From Kibdelosporangium aridum (GTDB lineage: Bacteria > Actinomycetota > Actinomycetes > Mycobacteriales > Pseudonocardiaceae): a stretch of 64,000 nt of DNA. Positions 42,365 to 51,014 of the stretch are shown here, piece after piece; position 1 is the first letter of the stretch; each line of letters starts with the position of its first letter. The notes under the pieces are model-generated. The model did no database searches. It was not told where the DNA came from and was given only the letters and a program-made list of their open reading frames with translations. The translations under genes were made by a program, and so were the position numbers. The DNA is taken from NCBI RefSeq assembly GCF_900176515.1, contig NZ_FWXV01000001.1:1956699-2020698 (forward strand), given 5' to 3'.

Positions 42365-42946
42365 GTGGGCAAGGTGGTCATGTACGCCTCGGTGTCGGTG
42401 GACGGCTTCATCGCCGACGAGAACGACCAGCCCGGACCACTGTTCGACTGGTTGACCAGCGGTGACGTCCCATTGGACGAGAGCGGCGTGTTGAAGGTGT
42501 CGCAGACGTCCTACGACTACACCCGGCCGTACTGGGACCAGATCGGGGCGATGATCGCCGGGCGCCACGTCTTCGACATCACCGACGGCTGGGACGGGAA
42601 GCCTCCGGGCGGGGTCGACCACGCGGTCGTCGTGACGCACCGGCCGGCGCCCGAGGGCTGGGACCCTGAGGCGCCGTTTCACTTCGTCGACGGCGTCGAG
42701 GCAGCCATGGCCAAGGCTCAGGCGCTTGCGGGCGACCGCATGGTCGAGGTCGCCGCTGGCGACGTCGGTGGCCAGGCGCTTGCCGCGGGCCTGGTCGACG
42801 AGGTGCGCATGGACGTCGTACCCGTCGTGTTCGGGTCCGGCAAGCGCTACTTCGGGTCGGTCCACGCGCAGCACCTGTTGGAGGATCCTGACGTGGTGAT
42901 TCAGGGCAACCGGGTGCTTCACCTGCGCTATCGGGTCCGCCGTTGA
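42365..42946 (+). CDS. Dihydrofolate reductase / RibD C-terminal-like protein
   Basis: 193 residues with the DHFR-like fold (VVMYASVSVDGFIADENDQPG opening, GRHVFDITDGWDG, and VEVAAGDVGGQALAAGLVDE). It is a member of the widespread YwjB/RibD-C group that binds NADPH and whose substrates are mostly unknown. GTG 42365 after AGAGGAG. It is a probable partner of the upstream AraC regulator. Confidence 0.87.
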   Translation: MGKVVMYASVSVDGFIADENDQPGPLFDWLTSGDVPLDESGVLKVSQTSYDYTRPYWDQIGAMIAGRHVFDITDGWDGKPPGGVDHAVVVTHRPAPEGWDPEAPFHFVDGVEAAMAKAQALAGDRMVEVAAGDVGGQALAAGLVDEVRMDVVPVVFGSGKRYFGSVHAQHLLEDPDVVIQGNRVLHLRYRVRR

Positions 42947-43063
42947 CCGATCTGAGCGGGTAGCGAAGAAGTCCACTGCGAACGGCGATACCGAGGTAAA
43001 TGCAACTGACGCGCAGACCTCAACAGCTCCGCCCAGGTCGTCGGTGGTCGCCGCGCGGCGCCT

Positions 43064-43660
43064 TCAACGCAGATGGGCCAGGACCTCGTCCGCGATCGGG
43101 TACGGCTGCTCCCTCGGCAGAAGCTCCTTGGCAGCGTCCAGCTCTCTCTCGCGGACGAGTCCGTGGATCTCGCGGGCGAGTGGTGTCGCGTCCGTGATGG
43201 ACACGATCCACTCGTCGGCGAACTTGTGCGCGGCCTCGCCGGCCAAGCCCAGCTGCAGGGACCGGTACGACAACGGCTTCAAGTGCAGGTTGCGTTCGGG
43301 ATCCCACTGCACCCGGGTTGGTGACGTCTTGAGCTGGCGTTTCCACGTGGCTTCGTCGGGGTGCACGCCGGGCTTGTGGTGCGACAGGCAGGCGTTGCTC
43401 AGTGCCCATTCGAACCCGGTGCGGGTGATTTCGATGGCCAGGACCGTTTCCTGGCCTTCTTTCTCAGCCCACCCGCAGCGGTACATCATCCACAGAAAGG
43501 AGGGCTTGATCCACGTCATTCGGTCGCGCTTCCACTCGGCTGGGAAGCGGCCATCGCGGACGGCCGGTATGCCGATCGATGGGCGGTATGCCTGGTAGAC
43601 CGTGACCGTCGTGCCGGTGTACAGCGCGCGTATCTCGTATGGGGGCGGTGAATCTGGCAT
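43064..43660 (-). CDS. DUF4291-domain protein
   Basis: 198 residues with the DUF4291 hallmarks: VTVYQAYRPSIGIPA, RMTWIKPSFLWMMYRCGWA, and the ITRTGFEWALSNA segment. The molecular function of the family is not established to my knowledge. The ATG at 43660 overlaps the S4-protein stop by one base (TGATG), so the two are translated together. The length is normal for the family. Confidence 0.85.
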   Translation of the reverse strand: MPDSPPPYEIRALYTGTTVTVYQAYRPSIGIPAVRDGRFPAEWKRDRMTWIKPSFLWMMYRCGWAEKEGQETVLAIEITRTGFEWALSNACLSHHKPGVHPDEATWKRQLKTSPTRVQWDPERNLHLKPLSYRSLQLGLAGEAAHKFADEWIVSITDATPLAREIHGLVRERELDAAKELLPREQPYPIADEVLAHLR

Positions 43661-44022
43661 CAAAATCCTGATCGGAACTTGTCGAGGACTCGGCGATCGC
43701 GCTTCGTCGGCCGGCCGGCGCCGCGCTCGCGGACGGCCACCGGAGCGCTCGCGATCGGCGGTGGTTTAGGTGTGCGGTCGATGTAGCAGGTCACGGCGTC
43801 AGGGGCGCCGACCCGCTTCTGGATGACCCGGACGACCTCGACGACCCGAGTGGTGGCGCCGACGCGGGCGCGCACCTCGTCACCTGGTGTGACAGTGGTG
43901 GCGGGCTTCGCGGGCCGACCGTTGACGCGCACGTGTCCGCCACGGCACGCCGCCGCGGCGTCCGTCCGGGTCTTGGTCAGCCGGACCGCCCACAGCCAGC
44001 GGTCCACTCGAGTGGACTCCAC
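43660..44022 (-). CDS. S4-domain RNA-binding protein (HslR/Hsp15-like)
   Basis: 120 residues. The S4 motif (VDRWLWAVRLTKTRTDAAAACRGGHVRVNGRPAKPA) occupies the first half, with a basic C-terminus. Hsp15 relatives recycle stalled 50S subunits. GTG 44022 is used; a GTG at 44007 with GGAG nine bases upstream is a good alternative. A perfect palindrome, GTCCACTCGAGTGGAC (44002-44017), overlaps these first codons. It is followed by the DUF4291 gene. Confidence 0.87.
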   Translation of the reverse strand: MESTRVDRWLWAVRLTKTRTDAAAACRGGHVRVNGRPAKPATTVTPGDEVRARVGATTRVVEVVRVIQKRVGAPDAVTCYIDRTPKPPPIASAPVAVRERGAGRPTKRDRRVLDKFRSGF

Positions 44023-44055
44023 AGCCGTACATGATGGCCGACGATCAGCCGACCG

Positions 44056-44289
44056 TCACGCGGATTCCCGCCGACGCGCTCGAAGTCCGCGCCAGCCAAT
44101 GACGCCAATGATCGTCCCGAGGACGAACGAAACCACGGTCAGCACCGCGTGCACGATGAAGTATCCCGTCGGCGACCCGTCAGCCGCCCACGCCCGGTCG
44201 GAGTCCCAGAGGTTCTTGGCAAAAGTAATCCAGATAACCCACGACCACACACCGAAGGCCGTCAAGAAAATCGACGTACGACGAGACAT
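44056..44289 (-). CDS. SCO4848-family membrane protein
   Basis: 77 residues with two membrane helices (FLTAFGVWSWVIWITFAKNL and VHAVLTVVSFVLGTIIGVIGW). It matches the short SCO4848 family conserved in actinomycetes, function unknown. ATG 44289. It ends 33 bases before the S4-protein start and may head the same transcript. Confidence 0.85.
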   Translation of the reverse strand: MSRRTSIFLTAFGVWSWVIWITFAKNLWDSDRAWAADGSPTGYFIVHAVLTVVSFVLGTIIGVIGWRGLRARRRESA

Positions 44290-44539
44290 GTCCGCATCCT
44301 GTCACGGCACCAGCACAGCAACAGCCGCGCCCAGCCTTCGACCTGCCGGGCCATGCGCTGCCACGAACGGGCGATGATCTCGGCACCGTCTGCCGGGATG
44401 GGTGCCAGACGCCTTGTTTCGGTCCCCGAATGGCGAGACTTGGTCAACACGTCAGCGAACCGTAAGGCTTCACCTGGGCAGTTCGGTGAACGCGCGCCTA
44501 CCCTCGCGAACAGGCAACATACCGGGAGGGCGACGCGCG

Positions 44540-46504
44540 GTGCGGGGTGAACTGCGGTTCGAGGTGCTAGGGCCGTTGCGGGCGTGGATTGGCAAGACCG
44601 AGGTGGATCTCGGGACGCCACGGCAGCGTGCGGTCCTCGGGTTGTTGTTGCTGCGCGATGGTGCTGTGGCTACGCAAGCCGACCTCGTGTCCGCGATCTG
44701 GGGCAACTCGGCACCGCCGGGTGTCTCGGGGATGGTGCGGTCGTACATCTCGCGGCTGCGGCGGGCGTTTGGTGACGGCCGTCCTGCGACGACACTCAGG
44801 ACCGTCGGGGGCGGTTACGCACTGTCATCAGATCCGGGCAATCTGGACCTTGCGGCGTTCCTGCGACGGATCAACGTAGCCAGGGAGGCACGGCGCGTCG
44901 GTGACTTCGAGGCACAGTCACTGGAGCTGCGGGCCGCGCTTTCGCTGTGGCAGGGCACTCCGTTGGCTGGGATCCATGGCGAGTACGTCGAGGCCGAGCG
45001 TGTTCGGCTGGCTCAGCTCAGGCTCGCGGCCACCGAGGATCTCGCCGAGGCCGATCTTGAACTGGGCAGGCACGCGGAGGCCGTGGCGGGCCTGATGCCG
45101 CTGATCAAGGAGCATCCGCTGCGGGAACGCCCGCGTGAGCTACTCATGCTCGCGCTGTACCGGTCGGGCAGGCAGGCCGAGGCGCTTACGCTGTACCAGG
45201 AGTCCCAGCGGCTCTTCGCCGAGGAACTGGGCATCGATCCCGGGCCCGAACTACAGCGGATGCAGCATCGGATCCTGCGGTCCGACCCTGGCCTGACGGT
45301 GTCCGAGCCGGTCCGTCGTCCCGCCCAGCTCCCGCCGGACCTGGCGGCGTTCACGGGGCACGATGCCCTGGTCGGCCAGTTGGCGACGACGCTGACGAAC
45401 ACCGGCACCACCATGCCGATCATCGGGCTCACCGGTCTCGCCGGGGTCGGCAAGACCACTGCGGCCATCCACATCGGACACAAAGTCGCCAAGGCGTTCC
45501 CGGATGGACAGTACTTTGTGAACCTCGAGTCGACCGCCGACCCGTTGGCAGTCCTGCTTCGCAGCTCCACAGCGACCATCCCGGACTCTCGGGCCGAACG
45601 TGTAGCGCTGTGGCGTTCGCTGACCACCGGCCGCCGGATTCTGCTTCTCCTCGACAACGCCTCGGACATCGAACAGGTCCACTCGCTGCTGCCCGGCAGC
45701 AACGGGCCCGCCGTCATCATCACCAGCAGGCACCGGTTGCCCGGCTTGACCTGCGCGGCATGGCACAAGCTGACCGGACTGTCCGAAGAGGACTCCGTCA
45801 ACCTGTTCAGCCACATCGTCGGCGTCGAACGGACACAGACCGAACCGGAGGAAGCCAGGCTCCTCGCGCGTCGAACGGCCGGTTTGCCGCACCTGCTGCA
45901 CACGATCGCGGCGCGAGTCGCCGCACGGCCCGGTTGGAGTCTGAGGACGGCACTAAACCGCCTCCGTACCGCCGAAATCGGTATGGCGGCCTACGAGGCC
46001 GCTCTGCACAACCTGCCGACCAAACAGGCGCGAGCGTTGCGGCTGCTGGCGATTCCGGACGGCCCGGACATCTCATTGACCGCGGCGGCAGTGGCGCTCG
46101 ATCTCCCCGTCGACGAGACCGAGGACCTGCTGGAAGCGCTCGCCGACAGCCATTTCCTCGAGTCCGGCCCCGGCGATCACTACCGATTGCTCACACCGAT
46201 CCGGGACTTCGCCCGTAGCCGCGCGTACGCCATCGACGGCGAGCGCGCGTGCCATGACGTTCTGACCAGGCTCGTGAGGTTCTACGCCGCCACCGCGCAC
46301 AATGCCTTACAACGAGCCACAACCCGGGAGAACACAACCGAAGCTGGCGGGTTGACCTTCGCCTCAGCGGCAGCCGCACGAACGTGGCTGCTCGCCGAGC
46401 GGTCGAAACTACGCGCGACCGCCACCCAGGCCGCAGCCATCCCGGACGCCCCCGCTGAGGCACTCGGCGCCCTGATCCGCGGGTGGCCCGGCAACAACGC
46501 GTGA
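44540..46504 (+). CDS. SARP-family regulator with NB-ARC-type ATPase domain
   Basis: 654 residues: OmpR-type winged helix (about 1-95), BTAD domain (about 100-245), and an NB-ARC/STAND ATPase (Walker A GLAGVGKTT near 299-307, RRILLLLDNASD as Walker B). A helical C-terminus replaces the TPR array of the other SARP at 9233. GTG 44540 has GGGAGGG nine bases upstream. A TTA codon occurs at 46307-46309, so bldA control is possible. Its regulon is unknown; no biosynthetic cluster is adjacent. Confidence 0.9.
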   Translation: MRGELRFEVLGPLRAWIGKTEVDLGTPRQRAVLGLLLLRDGAVATQADLVSAIWGNSAPPGVSGMVRSYISRLRRAFGDGRPATTLRTVGGGYALSSDPGNLDLAAFLRRINVAREARRVGDFEAQSLELRAALSLWQGTPLAGIHGEYVEAERVRLAQLRLAATEDLAEADLELGRHAEAVAGLMPLIKEHPLRERPRELLMLALYRSGRQAEALTLYQESQRLFAEELGIDPGPELQRMQHRILRSDPGLTVSEPVRRPAQLPPDLAAFTGHDALVGQLATTLTNTGTTMPIIGLTGLAGVGKTTAAIHIGHKVAKAFPDGQYFVNLESTADPLAVLLRSSTATIPDSRAERVALWRSLTTGRRILLLLDNASDIEQVHSLLPGSNGPAVIITSRHRLPGLTCAAWHKLTGLSEEDSVNLFSHIVGVERTQTEPEEARLLARRTAGLPHLLHTIAARVAARPGWSLRTALNRLRTAEIGMAAYEAALHNLPTKQARALRLLAIPDGPDISLTAAAVALDLPVDETEDLLEALADSHFLESGPGDHYRLLTPIRDFARSRAYAIDGERACHDVLTRLVRFYAATAHNALQRATTRENTTEAGGLTFASAAAARTWLLAERSKLRATATQAAAIPDAPAEALGALIRGWPGNNA

Positions 46505-46539
46505 ACAAATCATTCACCTGCTAGCGCCACACTGGGTTC

Positions 46540-46998
46540 ATGATTGACCGTCGCTCGTTGCTGCGCACCGGCGGCACTGCCGCGCTTGGCGCGTTCGGCC
46601 TCGCCACGTGTGCATGCTCGCCAACCGCCGGAGTACAGAATCCGCCACCCACGACAACAACGTCAGCAGGCGCCGCCAGCGGCGTGATCAGAGTGGAGCT
46701 GCAGCGCACCGAGGCACCGTTCGCCGGCTTCGAGATCATCCAGACCAGGTTCGAGATCCCGGTCGGCCAAGCGTCCGGCAGGCACTCCCACGACGGCGGG
46801 AAGGAAGTCGGTTACATCATCCAAGGCGACGTGCTGATGGAGTTCGACGACCGGCCACCGCTGCGCCTGAAGTCAGGCGATCCGTTCCTGATCCCGACCG
46901 GCGTCGTGCACAATGCCCGCAACGTCGGCACTGTGCAGACCATGATGCTCTCCACGTACTGCATCGACGCGTCGAAACCCTTGGTGACGCCGCACTAG
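46540..46998 (+). CDS. Exported cupin-domain protein
   Basis: 152 residues. A twin-arginine-like signal (DRRSLLRTGGTAALGAFGLATCAC) with a lipobox-like ATCAC is followed by a single cupin barrel: GRHSHDGGKEVGYIIQGDVLMEF and FLIPTGVVHNARN. Such proteins are small dioxygenases or isomerases. ATG 46540. It converges on the lipoprotein gene 47094 with a hairpin between. Confidence 0.85.
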   Translation: MIDRRSLLRTGGTAALGAFGLATCACSPTAGVQNPPPTTTTSAGAASGVIRVELQRTEAPFAGFEIIQTRFEIPVGQASGRHSHDGGKEVGYIIQGDVLMEFDDRPPLRLKSGDPFLIPTGVVHNARNVGTVQTMMLSTYCIDASKPLVTPH

Positions 46999-47059
46999 CT
47001 CCGGTCGCGAGCCTGATCACCGGTCTGTCCATAGTGGGGTACCGGAAAGGCGAGAGTCT

Positions 47060-47093
47060 GATGTGGACAGTGGGTGGCACCACTGTCCACATC
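47060..47093. terminator. Hairpin between convergent genes
   Basis: Fourteen-base perfect arms (GATGTGGACAGTGG and its complement, 47060-47073 and 47080-47093) around a six-base loop. It abuts the stop of the minus-strand lipoprotein gene and lies 62 bases after the cupin stop. Confidence 0.85.
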
Positions 47094-48383
47094 TCAGGAC
47101 GCCGTGATGTCCACGATCGCAGCGTTCCCGGTCAAACTCACCAGCTTGACCGCGATCGTCTTGGTGGCGTCACCGAACGACCCTTGGCCACCCGGCCCGA
47201 GGTTCAGCACGCGGCTGGCGTCCGTCACAGTGACGCCTGCGCTGGACACCGAGACCTTGAAGGTGTGCCCGCCCGCGGTCACGTCGGCTGAGCCGGTGAT
47301 CTGCACCTGGCATTTCCCGCTCTGACACGCTGAAAGGTCCGTCCCGTTCGCCGCCGTCGCAGGCGTCTGCTGAGGACTCTCACACGACGGCGCAAGGCCG
47401 TGGGCGGCCTTGAGTTTCTCGTCCTTGGCCACAATGGCGTCCAGGCCCGGCTCCTTGGGCTTCGCCGTCGCCAGAATTCCCGCCACCTCGGTGGCTTTCG
47501 CCTTGAGCTGGTCGATCGGGAGCTGGAACAGCTCTGTCGAGCTGGTGCCCTGCGGCAGCTTGGCCATGGCCGACTGGACCGCCGACAGCAACGCGGCCTG
47601 GTAGGCGTCGGCCTCGGCGATTCCGATCGGCTTCACCGAGCTCAGCTGGGTGCTGACGTCGCTGAGCGGGCTTCCCGCCGAGCTGATGTACGTCCCCAGC
47701 GACGCCCACGCGGCCCGTTGGAACCGTGGATCGGACACGGCCGGATCGGCCAGCGGGTCGGTTCGCAGCGTGGACAACTCCTTGGTCGTGGCGCACATGA
47801 TGTTCGCCCACAGCACCAGGTCCCGCTCCCGCCCATCCTGCCCGGCCTGGCGAACGGGCGTGCAACCCGGAGCCACGTTGTAGGACGCCACCAACTCCGG
47901 GGTGCGTTCGGCCAGCGCGGACAATCCCGCTTCAGCAGGCTCCGACGTGCTGAATTCCTGGGCCAGCGGACCGGCGTGAGCCACCTTGTCGGCCTCGCCT
48001 GCCTTCATGCCGTCGACGGACTTCTTCTCCAGGCCCGTGAACCAGGTCCGGAGCTTCGAGGTGTGGGAGTCCACCGGCTCGATACCGGTGGGCTTGAGGT
48101 CCTGCAGCTGCTTGCTCGTGCCGTCGACCCACGTGGCCACTTCACGGATGAACGCGTCCGCGCGGGTGGCATCCGGTGTGGAGCTCGCGAACTGCACGGC
48201 GCTCGGACGAGCACTGTCGATCGCCTTCGCCGTGCCGCACATGGCGTCTGACCAGCGGACCAGCTGTTGAGTCGCGGGAGGAGGCGGTGGCGGCGAGGCC
48301 TGTGTGGGCGGCGCTTGGCCGGTCGGCGCGCATCCGGCACCGGCCAGGCCGAGACCCACCACCGCGGTCGCCAGCCACCGCAT
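47094..48383 (-). CDS. Large lipoprotein with duplicated helical module
   Basis: About 429 residues. A lipobox LAGAGC and a Pro/Gln-rich linker are followed by two similar helical units, WSDAMCGTAKAIDS and WANIMCATTKELST, each with a Cys. A C-terminal beta domain (CQSGKCQVQITG to VDITAS) is of a type often found in actinomycete membrane and Ser/Thr-kinase-associated proteins. The start is uncertain; I take ATG 48383, which lacks a clear Shine-Dalgarno. Function unknown. Confidence 0.75.
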   Translation of the reverse strand: MRWLATAVVGLGLAGAGCAPTGQAPPTQASPPPPPPATQQLVRWSDAMCGTAKAIDSARPSAVQFASSTPDATRADAFIREVATWVDGTSKQLQDLKPTGIEPVDSHTSKLRTWFTGLEKKSVDGMKAGEADKVAHAGPLAQEFSTSEPAEAGLSALAERTPELVASYNVAPGCTPVRQAGQDGRERDLVLWANIMCATTKELSTLRTDPLADPAVSDPRFQRAAWASLGTYISSAGSPLSDVSTQLSSVKPIGIAEADAYQAALLSAVQSAMAKLPQGTSSTELFQLPIDQLKAKATEVAGILATAKPKEPGLDAIVAKDEKLKAAHGLAPSCESPQQTPATAANGTDLSACQSGKCQVQITGSADVTAGGHTFKVSVSSAGVTVTDASRVLNLGPGGQGSFGDATKTIAVKLVSLTGNAAIVDITAS

Positions 48384-48478
48384 CACTCGATCACCCACTC
48401 CCTGTCGCGGCGTGACCGTACCCACGGACCACCGGGAGGGGTCCCGATAAAATGCCGGGGCGGACTTTGGGGGTAGGC

Positions 48479-48883
48479 GTGGCTGTGCACAGTGATGAGT
48501 TCCACCGGATCGTCGACGGGCTGACCGACGTCGAGCGGTCCGAGGCGAGCAAGTGGACGTCGTTCAGCGTGCACGGCAAGAAGTTCGGGTACTACTGGCC
48601 GCGGACGCAGACGGTCGGGCTGAAGCAGACCATCTCCGAGCAGCTGGCGCTGGTGGCCGAGCGCCCGGATGTGTTCGAGGAACAGTTCACCTCGGGCGGC
48701 TTCGGCTGGGTCGTGGTCTACCTCGAGCGCATCGAGGCCGACGAGCTGTCCGAACTGGTCTACGAGGCCTGGCGGCTGACCGCGCCGGACGAGCTCGTCG
48801 AGGCCCTGCCCTTCCAGCAGGCGAAGAAAGGCCGGCCACGGGCACGGAAATCCGGGCAGGCGGGTCGCCGGTCATCGCGCTGA
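48479..48883 (+). CDS. MmcQ/YjbR family protein
   Basis: About 134 residues with the YjbR/MmcQ fold: HSDEFHRIVDGLTDVERSEA, WTSFSVHGKKFGYYW and FGWVVVYLERIEADELSELV. The family is a DNA-binding-like CyaY fold of unclear role. The C-terminal tail is basic. GTG 48479 after GGGGG is preferred to the longer frame from 48452. Not linked to a recognisable operon. Confidence 0.82.
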   Translation: MAVHSDEFHRIVDGLTDVERSEASKWTSFSVHGKKFGYYWPRTQTVGLKQTISEQLALVAERPDVFEEQFTSGGFGWVVVYLERIEADELSELVYEAWRLTAPDELVEALPFQQAKKGRPRARKSGQAGRRSSR

Positions 48884-48904
48884 TCAGTCCGTTGTGGACC
48901 GGGT

Positions 48905-49261
48905 TCAGTCGACCGGATCGCGGGCGGGCGGCAACTCCGGCTCTCCGCCGGACCCGGCCGGGACCAACGCGGGAACCTCGGCCCGTCCCCCGGCGAACTC
49001 CGCCAAGGCGAGCCGGTGCTGTTCCAACGCACGGATGTGCGCCGCGCGCAGATCGTTGCCGTGCCGCATCTCGTAGTAGACCGCCAGCAACGCCGATGCC
49101 TGGACCTGCGCGGTCAGCTCCGAGGACGGTTGCGGGGACGCGCCGACGTCCGGGGCCTCCGCGAACAGCATCTCGGCGAACTCGACCCGGGCATGGCCCA
49201 TCGCACGGTCTTCACTGCTGTGGACGTGGGGAAACTCGGGCTGGTGGCTCATATCCGGCAC
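48905..49261 (-). CDS. Hypothetical small cytosolic protein
   Basis: 118 residues, acidic at the front and Pro-rich at the end (PALVPAGSGGEPELPPARD). One central amphipathic stretch (SALLAVYYEMRHGNDLRAAH) could be a helical core. I do not recognise the family. GTG 49261 has GGGG five bases upstream; ATG 49252 is an alternative. It is convergent with the MmcQ gene. Confidence 0.55.
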   Translation of the reverse strand: MPDMSHQPEFPHVHSSEDRAMGHARVEFAEMLFAEAPDVGASPQPSSELTAQVQASALLAVYYEMRHGNDLRAAHIRALEQHRLALAEFAGGRAEVPALVPAGSGGEPELPPARDPVD

Positions 49262-49491
49262 GGTAGCCCCAGTTCAGGGTGGTTTCCGAGTGTCCACACC
49301 GGATATCACCGACTCCGGTCACCCCACGTGACCTGACAGGGCTAACGCCCCTACATACCGTAAGGGCGTATCCACATACGAATATTGCTATATGGACTCT
49401 TCGGGACGACTGGTCGTACGTGAAAGCAATGTCCTGCAAATAGTCGCATCGACGCTTCCACGGGCTGCTGAGCGCCGGTAGTAAAGGCCTT

Positions 49492-51003
49492 ATGACCCGA
49501 CTGCATCGAAGGACGTTCCTCGTTGGTGGCCTTGCCGCCGCGGGTGCGCCGCTGATCGGCGCGACCCCCGCGAACGCTCTGGCCTACCCCTTCACCCTCG
49601 GGGTGGCGTCCGGCGAGCCCACCGCTGACGGATTCGTTTTATGGACACGTCTGGCACCGAGACCCTTGAACGCCGACGGCCTCGGCGGAATGCCGAACAC
49701 CCCGGTCACCGTCGAGTGGCAGGTCGGCCTCGACCAGGCCTTCAGCCAGCTCGCCGCGTCCGGCTCGGCCACGGCCGTGCAGACCTCCGCGCACACCGTG
49801 CACGTCGAGGTCGCCGGTCTGCAGCCGGATCGTGAGTACTGGTACCGATTCCGGGCCGACGGGCACATCTCGCAGGTCGGCCGCGCCCGCACCGCGCCCG
49901 CACTCGGCTCGGGTTCCGCTCTGACCATGGCCTTCGCGTCGTGCGCGCATTACGAGACCGGCTACTACACGGCCTACCGCCGAATGGCTGAAGACCGCCC
50001 CGACCTGATCCTGCACTTAGGCGACTACATCTACGAAGGCGCCGCGGCGACCGGCCGCGTGCGTACGCATTCTCCGTCCGCTGAGATCACCAACCTCGCG
50101 AACTACCGCGTACGGCATGCCTTGTACAAGATGGACGTCGACCTGCAGGCCGCGCACGCCGCCGCGCCGTGGCTTGTGGTGTGGGACGACCATGAGGTCG
50201 AGAACAACTACGCCAACCTTGTGCGGCAAGAGGGTCAAGCGCCCGCTGGGGATTTCCGCGCCCGCCGCGAGGCCGCGTATCGCGCGTACTACGAGCACAT
50301 GCCGCTGCGTTCCGCGCAGGCTCCTGTGCGCGAGAACATGCAGTTGTACCGCCGGGTGAACTGGGGTGGCCTGGCGACGTTCCACATGCTCGACACCCGT
50401 CAGTACCGCAGCGACCAGGCGTGCGGCGACGGTTCGCAGAATTGCCCGGACGCGGACGCGCCGACACGTTCGCTCACCGGCAACGCGCAGGAACAGTGGC
50501 TGCTCGACGGTATGGGCCAGAAGTTCGGTACTTGGGACATCCTCGGCCAGCAGGTGTTCTTCGCGCAGCGGCTCGCCGCCGACGGCAAGCGGAGCATGGA
50601 CGCGTGGGACGGCTACACCGCGAACCGCAAGCGGATCCAGGACGGCTGGCAGGCACGCGGCAACACCAGCACCGTCGTGCTCACCGGGGACGTGCACCGC
50701 TCGTGGGCGGCCAACCTGATGAACAACTACACCACTCAGGACAAGGTGATCGGCACCGAGCTGGTGACCACTTCGATCTCGTCCGACGGTGACGGCGACG
50801 CCTCCCACACCGGGGTCACACCGACCAACCCGCACGTGAAGTTCTACAAGAACCTGCGCGGGTACGTGCGCACGTCCATCACGCCGACCCGGATGAACGT
50901 GGACTACCGGGCCGTTGACAAGGTCAGCGTGCGGGACATGCCGGTCAAGACCGTGCAGAGCTATGTGATCGAGGCCGGCAACCCCGGCCTGCAGGCGCCG
51001 TGA
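49492..51003 (+). CDS. phoD: Tat-exported PhoD-type alkaline phosphatase
   Basis: 503 residues. The twin-arginine signal (LHRRTFLVGGLAAAGAP) is followed by the PhoD N-terminal domain (FTLGVASGEPTADGFVLWTRL) and the metallophosphatase core: FASCAHYETGYYTAYRRMAE, LGDYIYE, WDDHEVENN, LTGDVHRSWAANL. The enzyme hydrolyses phosphate mono- and diesters outside the cell using Ca and Fe. ATG 49492 with AAAGG upstream; one TTA codon near 50018. The 230-base upstream region has a GGTCAC/GTGACC inverted pair (49317-49333) but no clear PHO box. Confidence 0.93.
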   Translation: MTRLHRRTFLVGGLAAAGAPLIGATPANALAYPFTLGVASGEPTADGFVLWTRLAPRPLNADGLGGMPNTPVTVEWQVGLDQAFSQLAASGSATAVQTSAHTVHVEVAGLQPDREYWYRFRADGHISQVGRARTAPALGSGSALTMAFASCAHYETGYYTAYRRMAEDRPDLILHLGDYIYEGAAATGRVRTHSPSAEITNLANYRVRHALYKMDVDLQAAHAAAPWLVVWDDHEVENNYANLVRQEGQAPAGDFRARREAAYRAYYEHMPLRSAQAPVRENMQLYRRVNWGGLATFHMLDTRQYRSDQACGDGSQNCPDADAPTRSLTGNAQEQWLLDGMGQKFGTWDILGQQVFFAQRLAADGKRSMDAWDGYTANRKRIQDGWQARGNTSTVVLTGDVHRSWAANLMNNYTTQDKVIGTELVTTSISSDGDGDASHTGVTPTNPHVKFYKNLRGYVRTSITPTRMNVDYRAVDKVSVRDMPVKTVQSYVIEAGNPGLQAP

Positions 51004-51014
51004 GGGGGACGAAC

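Noticed and set aside
49317..49333. PHO box upstream of phoD
   Set aside because: Only a GGTCAC/GTGACC pair is visible and not the expected tandem GTTCACC-like 11-base repeats, so I do not claim one.
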